From Ciona intestinalis (lineage: Eukaryota > Chordata > Ascidiacea > Phlebobranchia > Cionidae), in NCBI RefSeq assembly GCF_000224145.3, contig NW_004190416.2:678397-742396 (forward strand): a stretch of DNA of 64,000 nt. Direction: 5' to 3'. The notes under the pieces are model-generated. The model was given only the letters and a program-made list of their open reading frames with translations, was not told where the DNA came from and made no database searches. This document shows positions 11,421-22,457 of the stretch, one piece after another. A program made the translations under genes and the position numbers. Each line of letters starts with the position of its first letter. Position 1 is the stretch's first letter.

Positions 11421-14400
11421 TTAAATATTTGCCCTAAATTTCAACAAACCGTCAGTGAATCCAGGTCTTTTATTTATTCTGATATTTCTCGCTTCGAAGA
11501 ATTTATAAACGGAGTAAAACGTCATGTCGTCGTGCATGGACGCTTCCAGAAACTTACGAGCGGGAACCAAGTCATGCATTCCCACCGAACGAATGAACCT
11601 TAGTGCTGGCAATACCTGTGTTGGGACATGTATTATATGTCTGTGCCCTTGAGCATAACGCTTGACAACAATTGTTCCAACCCAGTGGTCACTAATGGGT
11701 TGTCTCAATTACATGGCATAAGGAAAATGTATATTATTTAGTAATTTTATAAATAATTTCAAAAGTCCAAAATTGTAGAAAACATATGTTATTTCGCGAA
11801 AGTCACCATTTTGCTTTGTTTTGGACAAAGTATGGACTACCTAGATTTCAATGCATTCCAATGCAGCTTATTCTCACACATACCTGTTGCTTTGAAAGCA
11901 AAACTTCAATAACTTCATCATCTGAAGTTGCCAAACGCTGTGAAAATAATTCACAAGTAACATTCATTTATCTTAAGATTTACAACTTAAGTAATAACAT
12001 TACAGGAGGCATTGGATGTTTACATTGGGTGACATGGCTTAGTAGCTAGGTGCTTGCATTGTAACTAAAGGATACCGGGTTCAATGCTCGATACTGATAC
12101 AAGTATGTGGCCTTGGGCAGGACACTTAACGGACATTGCTGAAACCACGTGGTCACAAATGGGTTGTATCATCCTGGGTGTCGGGACAACTCTGGTCTAA
12201 ATTCCAGGTCCCATGACTCACTGTAGGACCTCACCCACATAGAATAGAATGTGCATATACAATGTTGGGGTAATGTGCCAATTCTGGCTTAAATCCCAGG
12301 TCCCATGGCATGCCTCACTGTAGGCCCTCACCCATATAGAATAGAATGTGCATATACAATGTTGGGGTAATGTGCCAATTCTGGCTTAAATCCCAGGTTC
12401 CATGGCATGCCTCACTGTAGGACCTCACCCATATAGAATAGAATGTGCATATACAATGTTGGGGTAATGTGCCAATTCTGGCTTAAATCCCAGGTCCCAT
12501 GGCATGCCTCACTGTAGGACCTCACCCATATAGAATAGAATGTGCATATACAATGTTGGGGTAATGTGCCAATTCTGGCTTAAATCCCAGGTCCCATGGC
12601 ATGCCTCACTGTAGGACCTCACCCATATAGAATAGAATGTGCATATACAATGTTGGGGTAATGTGCCAATTCTGGCTTAAATCCCAGGTCCCATGGCATG
12701 CCTCACTGTAGGACCTCACCCATATAGAATAGAATGTGCATATACAATGTTGGGGTAATGTGCCAATTCTGGCTTAAATCCCAGGTTCAATGGCATGCCT
12801 CACTGTCCAACCCAACCCATATAGAATAGAAAATATATAAATTGGAAAACAACATTATATATACAAAATAAAAACAAATAATTAAGAATAGATATTATAT
12901 ACACATAATGTTTAATAGATAAATTAGAATAAAAATCGATATTTTAAAATACCTTAAGCATATCCAGCGCTAGTTGTGAGCATGGAGCGTGTGCGCTCTC
13001 TAGTGACAGAAGTTTACATGCAGCTCGCTTCGAATCTTCCAACACACGATGGCGTATCAGCTGTTGGAGCTGAAGAAACTCCCCACCTTGAACCAGTGTG
13101 TCAATAAGAAGCTCATGCACCAATGGCTGTGAAAATAAAAGAAAATTTTAGAGGTTCTTGTTCTATAAGGGTGAGGTCTTCAGTGAGGCACACCTGAGAC
13201 CTGGGATGTAGGTCTATTACCCCAACACCCATGGTGCTACCATCTAGACCCCACTGAGGCAGTTTATAGACACCCAATAATAGAGATTCTATTCTATAAG
13301 GGTGAGGTCTTCAGTGAGACACACCTGAGACCTGGGATGTAGGTCTATTACCCCAACACCCATGGTGCTACCATCTAGACCCCACTGAGGCAGTTTATAG
13401 ACACTCAATAATATAGATTCTATTCTATAAGGGTGAGGTCTTCAGTGAGACACACCTGAGACCTGGGATGTAGGTCTATTACCCCAACACCCATGGTGCT
13501 ACCATCTAGACCCCACTGAGGCAGTTTATAGACACTCAATAATATAGATTTTATTCTATAAGGGAGGTCTTCAGTGAGGCACACCTGAGACCTGGGACTG
13601 GGATGTAGGTCTATTACCCCAACACCCATGGTGCTACCATCTAGACCCCACTGAGGCAGTTTATAGACACCCAATAATAGAGATTCTATTCTATAAGGGT
13701 GAGGTCTTCAGTGAGACACACCTGAGACCTGGGATGTAGGTCTATTACCCCAACACCCATGGTGCTACCATCTAGACCCCACTGAGGCAGTTTATAGACA
13801 CTCAATAATATAGATTCTATTCTATAAGGGTGAGGTCTTCAGTGAGACACACCTGAGACCTGGGATGTAGGTCTATTACCCCAACACCCATGGTGCTACC
13901 ATCTAGACCCCACTGAGGCAGTTTATAGACACCCAATAATAGAGATTCTATTCTATAAGGGTGAGGTCTTCAGTGAGGCACACCTGAGACCTGGGATGTA
14001 GGTCTATTACCCCAACACCCATGGTGCTACCATCTAGACCCCACTGAGGCAGTTTATAGACACTCAATAATATAGATTTTATTCTATAAGGAGGTCTTCA
14101 GTGAGGCACACCTGAGACCTGGGATGTAGGTTTATTACTCCAACACCCAGGGTGCTACCATCTAGACCCAGCTGAGGCAGTTTATAGACACTCAATATAT
14201 TTAAAAAAACTTTTCGATGATTTGAATATCTAAAACAAAAAAACAGGAACCCAATTTTTCACCTTCGTTTTAATCCGAAATAATTCGAGAGATTTTAAAT
14301 ACTCCATCATAATCGCTATTTTAAAAGTGTGTATGACATCACAATCACCAACAAACGGAGTAAGAACATGAGTCAGCATATCATTCTGGTCGATGACGAC

Positions 14401-17400
14401 GCAGTCACGATGACTCGGCAAAACAGGGTTGTCAGGTTGGGCTTCCAATTTCTGGGGAGAAAATAAATTTTAGTAAATAAAACAATTTATGTTGGTAAAA
14501 AACTGTATAAAACTATTTTTATACTTAAGAAGCCCAAAAATTTAATAAATATATTAAAAAACTATAAATAACTAATAAATTCAGTAAATCTACAATAATA
14601 ATAAAAGAACTAGTATTCATGAAGTTGGACAAATGTCATAATATAACAACATTCAGCATCCAATGCTGCGAAATACAAAACAAACAAAATTCAATTACCG
14701 AAATATAGACATTATAGAGTTAAGAAATTATAGACATCACCTTAACAAAATATAGACATTACCTGAAGATAAGAAAGCTCCATGTCAATGTAATCTCTCG
14801 CGACTTGATTTAACTTTGAAAGTAAACTTGATATTTGTTGTAGGGGCAGTTGGTGTAGTGGGGTGAGGGCTGAGGGGGGGTATTGTTTATTATTGTGTGG
14901 TGGGGCAACTTAGCCAGTTATAATATGGGTGTTGCACGCTATACAAGTTATCTTTCTACACTTTAAAGGCATGACCTTTATAAACAAAAGTCAACTGTCG
15001 TTACTGCATGTTTCATATAAACTCAAAATTTGTAATAAAAATTTTTTACCTTGTTTACAAACATGTAGTATGGTTGGTTTGCTTTGTTTGCGAAGGATAA
15101 GGAAGTCCAACAGAAGACACTGTGATGTCATAATGGTTGGTTTGATGTCATAATACGTTAATGTTATTTAAAAACATGCCAGTGAAGTTGTATTTGTGGA
15201 TTAAGTTTAAAACAAGCCAAACTCCAAGGTTTGGGAATGCTGGAAGCTCTCCCACTGGGGTGAAGCTGTAGTTTTGGATTTTTATCCACATAATCAATTC
15301 GAAAGAATAAATGAATGAATGTAACTTGTTTTACCCTCGTGTGGCCGAAAAATGACAGTCGTTATAACACGGATGTTCTGTTCCATACACCTCATGTTGG
15401 CTTACTAGTTACCACGTGTGTAACTTATTTATCCTCGCATGGTGGGGCAACAACAGTTGTTATAACACAGGTGTTCTGTTTCATACACCTCGTGCCAGCT
15501 TAAGAGTTACCATGTATGTAACTTATTTCATCGAATCAGTTTGAACAGATACTACATCACTACAGCAAACATACCCTGTCTGGAAACATATCCACAATTG
15601 TGCTGAGGTTTATTTTGAGATACCACATGCAACCGAGGCAGGCATCGATGATTATGTTTGGTTGGAAAACAATCCATGTCGGAGGGTCTGTGTGTAATAA
15701 TGGGTATTGTTATGATCATAATATGATTGTGATGTCATTGTTATACATCTCATGCTCGTTGTTGAGTTATAACATGGGTGTCTTCTTATACACCAGGCTT
15801 ACATGGTGTATTCATACACCTCATGCTCGCTGTTGGGTTATAACATGAGTGTCTTCTTATACACCAGACACACATGGTGTATTCATACACCTCATGCTTA
15901 CTGTCGAGTTATAACATGAGTGTCTTCTTATACACCAGACACACATGGTGTATTCATACACCTCATGCTCACTGTCAAGTTATAACATGAGTGTCTTCTT
16001 ATACACCAGACACACATGGTGTATTCATACACCTCGTGCTCACTGTCAAGTTATAACATGGGTGTCTTCTTATACACCAGGCACACATGGTGTATTCATA
16101 CACCTCATGCTCACTGTCAAGTTATACCATGGGTGTCTTCTCATACACCAGGCACACATGGTGTATTCATACACCTCATGCTCACTGTCAAGTTATAACA
16201 TGGATGTCTTCTTATACACCAGACGCACATGGTGTATTCATACACCTTATACTCACTGTCAAGTTATAACATGAGTGTCTTACACAACACACATGACACT
16301 TACACATCTGACATTCCACTTCTGTGAAACTTAGTCTTCTCATTTGAGGATCAAACTCTGTTTAAAACAACAACATTGACATTAACCATCACATTAAAGG
16401 CTCCATTTTAACATAGGTGTCATGTTTTTTAACTTTTTAACAAAACTGAAGTGACATTGTTAAAATACAGTTACACTCATAGTTATCAAACATAGGGAAC
16501 CTCATTGATTAATGTGGTGAATGCAATATACTTTTGCTCTGCTTGTTTGTATAGACACCTAACAGCAGGGTAAAATCTGTGGTGACATTGTTTAAAAACA
16601 GTTACACTCATAGTTGTCAAACATAGGGAACCTCATTGATTAATGTGGTGAATGCAATATACTTTGGCTTTGCTTGTTTGTATAGACACCTAACAGCAGG
16701 GTAAAATCTGTGGTGACATTGTTTAAAAACAGTTACACTCATAGTTGTCAAACATAGGGAACCTCATTGATTAATGTGGTGAATGCAATATACTTTGGCT
16801 TTGCTTGTTTGTATAGACACCTAACAGCAGGGTAAAATCTGGGGTGACATTGTTTAAAATACAGTTACACTCATAGTTGTCAAACATAGGGAACCTCATT
16901 GATTAATGTGTTGAATGCAATATACTTTGGCTCTGCTTGTCTGTATAGACACCTAATGGAAGAGTAAAATCTGGTTTACTCTTAAAATTGGGGTGCTAAA
17001 ACATACAAGGTCACCTCTGCCTCAAAAGTCGGGGTGACATGACACCCCAGACACCCCTAACTTTACGCCTAAACATTATATGATAAGCCATCTTACCCTC
17101 CTTCTCAATTTTGAACGATTTAATTGGCAAAGGTGCGATAAGTGGTTCAAGATATAACACATTAGATTTTGATAAACCAGGTAACTTGATATCAAACACA
17201 ACAGAGGTCTGCAAAGAATGAGGTTACTTTGGGTTTATTACACCATGGGTGATATGGTAAATCCCAGGTCCCATGGCATGCCTCACTGTAGGACCTCACC
17301 CATATAGAAAAGAATGTGCATATACAATGTTGGGGTAATGGGCCAACTCTGGCCTAAATCCCAGGTCCCATGGCGTGTCTCACTGTAGGACTTCACCCAT

Positions 17401-20400
17401 ATAGAATAGAATGTGCATATACAATGTTGGGGTAATGAGCCAACTCTGGTCTAAATCCTGGGTCCCATGGCATGCCATACTGTAGAACCTCACCCATATG
17501 GAATAGAATGTGTATATATTGGGGTAAAGAGTAAATAGTCTAAATTCCGAACCCTCGACAAGGACTTCACCCATACAGAATTGGAGATAATATGAAACAC
17601 TTTAAATCAATCCACTCACCTTAGAAACTTGATGATGAGCAACAATAAGGTTGTCGACAACATTGAACGCAAACCGGCCACTAAGCCCGAGTTGTAAGAT
17701 ATATGGTTTCCTAACATGGGAATCCCTGTAGGATTAAAAGGTTGCTTGTAGAAGAATATTGTTCAAGTCTTCACAAATAGCCCTATGAATCCTATGACTA
17801 CAGAAGGCCCTATGAACTCTATAGGGAGTCCCTGCGGTGTAACATCATTACTTGTACAAGAAGATGTTTACACCTAAGAAATTCACGAATAGATCTTTTA
17901 AGATCTTTTTTTGTCTTATTATTTTTAGTAAACATTTAAATTTGCCTTTTTTAAATTTGTTTTATAATTCTTTAGTGTTATAGGAACTGTTTAGAATTTG
18001 TGAATGAGATAAAAATGTTAAAACACAACTGCAATACAAGCTGCATTACACCCGCTGGTTGCGCAAACATTTGTACAAATACGTCAAAAAATAGGGAATC
18101 AAAAAAGGTTAACTTGGGAATAGTTATCGCTAGGAAGAAACAAATGTTTGGTGAAACCATGCAAACTTTAGAACCACTATTTCAAAAGCTTAAATAACTA
18201 GGATATGGGATATACAACATTACCTGCTTAGTTGGAATAGATCAAGCGTACAGTTCATGTTAGGAGTTGTGGGTGAGGTGGGACGCTTCAATACACCAAC
18301 ATATAATGTGTTGTATCTAAAGGGGGTTTGGTAAAGATGGTTATATATGTGATATATATGGGTGAGGTCTTCAGTAAGGCACACCTGAGACCTGGGATGT
18401 AGGTTTATTACCCCAACACCCAGGGTGCTACCATCTAGACCCCACTCAGGCAGTTTATAGACACCCAATAATAGAGATTCTATTCTATAAGGGTGAGGTC
18501 TTCAGTGAGGCACAACTGAGACCTGGGATGTAGGTTTATTACCCCAACACCCAGGGTGCTACCATCTAGACCCCACTGAGGCAGTTTATAGACACCCAAT
18601 AATAGAGATTCTATTCTATAAGGGTGAGGTCTTCAGTGAGACACACCTGAGACCTGGGATGTAGGTCTATTACCCCAACACCCAGGGTGCTACCATCTAG
18701 ACCCCACTGAGGCAGTTTATAGACACCCAATAATAGAGATTCTATTCTATAAGGGTGAGGTCTTCAGTGAGGCACACCTGAGACCTGGGATGTAGGTCTA
18801 TTACCCCAACACCCAGGGTGCTACCATCTAGACCCCACTGAGGCAGTTTATAGACACTCAATAATATAGATTCTGTGATATAAGGGTGAGGTCTTCAGTG
18901 AGACACACCTGAGACCTGGGATGTAAGTCTATTACCCCAACACCCAAGGTACTACCAGTTTATAGACCCTATTCTAACATTTATAACTTAACATACAGGT
19001 TGAGCAGTGTGACATCTCTTTCCATCAACTCTAGTTTAGGTTGACCACTCCTTGATAATTCAACTTGAAACTTCTGCAGGCGAGTTACTTGTCCGTTCTG
19101 TGGGAATGGTTGACAATTATTCAAGTAAAGCTGTGGTGAAGTTACCTTGTGTTATTATAGTAGGGTGGGGGAAGATAGGACACCTTTAATACATAAACTA
19201 ATCGTGTTTTAAACAATTAACAACGGTCTGTGGCAGTCGTGAGGATACGGTTTTATAATTCATTGAATGTTCTTTGTTTACTACCAAATGAAAAGGGAAA
19301 ACTGAACGAAAAGGTGTCCCATCTTACCCCACTCTACTATATTTCAGTTTTATTCTATATGGGTGAGGTCCTACAGTGTGGCATGCCATGGCCCATGGGA
19401 CCTGGAATTTAGACCAGAGTTGGCCCATTACCCCAACATTGTATATGCACATTCTATTCTATATGGGTGAGGTCCTACAGTGAGACATGCCATGGGACCT
19501 GGGATTTAGACCAGAGTTGGCCCATTACTCCAATATTCTATATGCACATTCTATTCTATATGGGTGAAGTCCTACAGTGAGGCATGCTATGAGACCTGGG
19601 ATTTAGGACAGAGTTGGTCCATTACCTCAACACTGTATACGCACATTCTATTCTATATGGGTGAGGTCCTATTGTTTTTATAGTTGGCCTATTACTCTGA
19701 CACGTAGTTAAAGAGAAAATACAACTTACATTGAAGTAAAATGGAACGAGTAGATTGGACGTGGAAGATACAAGTAAGACTGAGGTTTCAGGCTGGAAGG
19801 AAGAAACATTAGGGTAACTTGTAAGCGGGTAAGAGGTGTATGAAACAGAGCACTTGTGTTATAATGACTGTCGCTTTCCCGCCTTGCGAGGATAAATAGA
19901 TTACATTTATTCAACCACATTTGTATGCATACACTGGGAACTTCTACACCTATGTTATGTAACCAAAAGTTAAGAGACATGTCACCGCTTACCAGTGCTG
20001 TGTCCAAGGATTTACAAAGTGGGGGCAACTTAATTTTACTTTACCTGATGCATGAAAACCAGATTTGTGACGTAACAAACCATGATTATTTCATGTTTAT
20101 TTTTTCATTAAAAAGTAGCCCAAGGCGCAAGACCCCTAAATACACCCTGCCCCAGTCTGGCGATATAGTTTTATCCTTTTATCCGAAGACATATTAATGT
20201 AACTGTTAAGATAATAGATAACTTACAGAATATGTTGCCCATAGAATAGTCAGATAATGTCCCTTGATCAGTTTCAACAATCTCTTCTCCATGTTAACCT
20301 ATGGTGTATAGGGGTTATCATTGTGTTTATGATGTAATGATGACATCACAATACCTGGTAAAACTCAACACCCATGATTGTGACAAACACAACTTCATTT

Positions 20401-22000
20401 GGTGACAGCCAATGAAATGTGAGGATTTTGTTGTTTTTACCCTGGAGGGTCATAAGGAATGTATTTATTTTAAAAATATAGGTTTAGGTATTTAAACATC
20501 ATATGTCTTTTAATATATATGGGTGAGGTCCTATGTTGACGCAAGCTTGAAGGTATACCGGGTTCAATGCTCGATACTGATAGGCGTATGTGTCCTTGGG
20601 CAAGACATTTAACAGACATTGCTTCAACCCAGTGGTCACTATTGGGTTGTAGCATCAGGGTGTTGGGGTAATGGGCAACTCTGGCCTAAATCTGAGGTCC
20701 CATGACAAGCCTCAATTCTTGATTAAAACCCCCCCCCCCTCTTATTTTTTTTCCGGCTGCGCCACTGAGTATGCATATACAATGTTGGGGTAATAGACAA
20801 ACTCTGGTCTAAATCTCAGGGCCCATAACAATAATATTAAGTCCTATGGCGTGTCACACTACACGACATCACCATATATAAAATACAGATTACTTTACTA
20901 AACAATTGACGAATATAAAACCCACCTTACAAGTTTGTGAATATTCAATTCGATCGGGTTCCCCATTCTTGAAGTTTGCGAACTCCTGTAAAGACTTAGT
21001 GAATAAATCGTGAACCAAAAACATACCATTAAGAAATGAATGTAACTTATTCATACTTGCTTGGCGGGGCAACGTCAGTCATTATAACACTGGTGTTCTG
21101 TTTCATACACCTCTTACCTGCGTACAAGTTACCACTTATGTAACTTTTTTATACTTGCTTGTCGGGGCAATGACAGTAGTTATAACACGGGTGTTCTGTT
21201 AGATACATTCTATGCCAGCTTACGAGTTACCATGTATATAATTTTTATATCCTTACATGGCGGGCAAGGACCGTTGTTATAACAGCATGTAACATTGTAG
21301 GTAATTTTTTACAAATTTTAAACAATAGCCTATATATATTAGGGTGGGGCAAGATGGGCAAACTTCTGTAACATCAAACTTGTCCTTTTTTCCATACATT
21401 ACTACCCACCACACATTTCTCGCTCCGCTGCATTGAAAGAACTTTTTGTTCCAATGAAAACTTGATGGCAATGAGAGCTCCTTTGTCCTTTAGTCGAAAA
21501 GTGAAACTTTTTTTATCGGTTGGACCTTTTACTATCACCCCTGTTTCACCACCAGAACGAACAACAAATACCTGGACAGTGGGAAATATAAAATATTTGC
21601 TTGGTTGATTTCACCATTCACCATACTGCATAACATATTATAGGAAAACCCTAAAACGCTTTTTTGGAGAAAACCGTAAAATTAAAATGCTTTTTCCATA
21701 GTATGACACGGGAAGAATGTAGAGGGCAGGCATAGTTAGACGCACATTTCTATGACACAAATATAACTTAATGGTTGTAATGTTTACAGATTAAATCCAT
21801 GGTTGGCCTGCCCACCCTGCTACCCCAGGTTTGGCGCCTGTGCTTATTCACGGTAGTCTGTAATTGCTCAGTTAAAAAATAAAATTTATAAAACTACAAA
21901 CCATTTTATTTGATTCATCAAAGAAAACATTGGTTACCACGCCAACAGGATCAAACCTCACAGGGTTTTTCCCTAACTCGAGATAATGTTTCCCTTCCAT
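11421..22000 (-). CDS. RMC1: RMC1 (C18orf8/Mic1), regulator of the MON1-CCZ1 Rab7 GEF
   Basis: Seventeen exons, 642 residues (human about 657), all joins in phase: complement(join(11421..11615,11884..11937,12953..13126,14263..14451,14763..14908,15050..15119,15575..15687,17097..17208,17620..17725,18224..18316,18997..19130,19730..19792,20227..20298,20355..20441,20926..20985,21410..21571,21902..22000)). The start is the ATG at 22000. Diagnostic segments are VRSGGETGVIVKGP, KFSLEQKVLSMQRS, TWIVFQPNIIIDA, MDFLLQR-like LLLDFLILRK, PLVHELLIDTLVQ and VLPALRFIRSVGMHD, all matching the vertebrate protein in order: N-terminal beta-propeller-like part, then the C-terminal Mic1 helical domain. In vertebrates RMC1 binds MON1-CCZ1 and supports Rab7 activation on late endosomes and lysosomal cholesterol export. 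The C-terminus is about 20 residues shorter than human; a further exon using the GTTTGT in the last exon is possible. Introns are packed with tandem repeats. Confidence 0.93.
12025..12178 (+). repeat. SINE head
   Basis: Clear tRNA-like head: A box TGGCTTAGTAGCTAGGTG, B box GGGTTCAATGCT, then the middle block with TGGTCACAAATGGGTTGT. It lies in an RMC1 intron, immediately before a 97-bp tandem array. Confidence 0.75.
12179..12835 (+). repeat. 97-bp minisatellite array
   Basis: About seven copies at a 97-base period (GTGCATATAC at 12251, 12348 and 12445). Unit words are CTCACCCATATAGAATAGAA, CAATGTTGGGGTAATG and CATGGCATGCCTCACTGTAG. It lies in the RMC1 intron 11938-12952. Confidence 0.95.
13150..14205 (+). 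repeat. 131-bp minisatellite array, type 1
   Basis: Eight copies at a 131-base period (GTGAGGTCTT at 13171 and 13302). Unit words are CACACCTGAGACCTGGGATG, TTACCCCAACACCC and CTACCATCTAGACCCCACTG. It fills the RMC1 intron 13127-14262. The unit shares GGGTGAGGTC, ACCTGGGAT and TTACCCCAACA with the reverse complement of the 97-bp unit, so the two families are probably related. Confidence 0.95.
15310..15530 (-). repeat. SINE tail dimer
   Basis: Two reverse tail units in the RMC1 intron 15120-15574, preceded by ATGAATGAATG and carrying GACAGTCGTTATAACACGG and CATACACCTCATGTTGGC. Confidence 0.75.
15735..16285 (+). repeat. 71-bp minisatellite, array B
   Basis: About 7.5 copies of the 71-bp hairpin unit in the RMC1 intron 15688-17096. 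It is slightly more diverged than array A (CAAGTTATAAC variants predominate) and lies antisense to RMC1. Confidence 0.93.
16440..16985 (+). repeat. 131-bp minisatellite array, type 2
   Basis: About four copies at a 131-132 base period (ATAGGGAACC at 16492, 16623, 16754 and 16886). Unit words are CATTGATTAATGTGGTGAAT, TATAGACACCTAACAGCAGG and GGTGACATTGTT. The sequence is unrelated to the type 1 131-bp unit. It lies in the same RMC1 intron as array B; a second array is in the aldolase gene. Confidence 0.95.
17255..17580 (+). repeat. 97-bp minisatellite, short array
   Basis: Three and a half diverged copies in the RMC1 intron 17209-17619, in the same orientation as the array at 12179. Confidence 0.9.
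18355..18965 (+). repeat. 131-bp minisatellite type 1, second array
   Basis: Nearly five copies in the RMC1 intron 18317-18996; the last copy is diverged and truncated. Compared with the array at 13150 most units read CACCCAGGGTGCTACC instead of CACCCATGGTGCTACC, a sign of local homogenisation. Confidence 0.95.
19158..19348. mobile_element. MITE, same family
   Basis: Ends AGGGTGGGGGAAGATAGGAC and GTCCCATCTTACCCCACTCT; about 190 bp, in the RMC1 intron 19131-19729. Confidence 0.87.
19349..19690 (-). repeat. 97-bp minisatellite, short array, reverse
   Basis: About three and a half copies, here as ATGGGTGAGGTCCTACAGTG and TTGTATATGCACATTC, opposite to the arrays at 12179 and 17255, and directly abutting the MITE. 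Confidence 0.9.
19805..19915 (+). repeat. SINE tail fragment
   Basis: One forward tail unit (AAGAGGTGTATGAAACAGAG, ATAATGACTGTCGCTTTCC) in an RMC1 intron. Confidence 0.65.
20520..20880 (+). repeat. SINE head plus 97-bp unit fragments
   Basis: A SINE head (ATACCGGGTTCAATGCTCGA, TTCAACCCAGTGGTCACT) is followed by two broken 97-bp units separated by a C-run/T-run at about 20730. The SINE head/97-bp junction resembles the one at 12178. Confidence 0.65.
21040..21285 (-). repeat. SINE tail dimer
   Basis: Reverse tails with GTCAGTCATTATAACACTGG and CATACACCTCTTACCTGCG in an RMC1 intron. A 35-bp MITE end (AGGGTGGGGCAAGATGGGC) follows at about 21340. Confidence 0.65.
21715..21850. repeat. GGCGCCAAACC-type interspersed element
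   Basis: A short element with AGGCATAGTTAGACG at one end and CACCCTGCTACCCCAGGTTT then GGCGCC at the other. Related copies are at 29925, 32310, 33505 and 53073. It lies in RMC1 intron 1. Confidence 0.7.
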
Positions 22001-22457
22001 GTTATTTCTATTTTGAAAAACAAACTAAAACATTTTGCTACGAACACCTGTGTTTGAGTGATAGAAAAGTTAAGTTTTATATTAACAGTAGAAGTGGCGG
22101 AAGCAAAGGAAATAAAGTTAACATATAGCTTTCTAACCTTTTGCAGAACCCCAAATATTTAACACAAATTATTAAACTTTTGGTGGCCTAATTCCCAAAA
22201 ACTACGCTTCACACAACTTATTGTAAGCATACAATAAACTGATATTACAACTTACAATAACAAGTATATGAAAAATATATCGAAACAGCATTCGCCATTT
22301 ACAATGAATCAAATTGAAAAAATTAAAAAAAAATATTCATTCAAAAAGACACATAACCATACCTTCATTTTCATTATAAAATACGCCACAAATTTAATAT
22401 AAACGCCACTGCTTTGCTGTCAGCGGTCAAAATTTAAAATAATAATTTAGAAATGGA

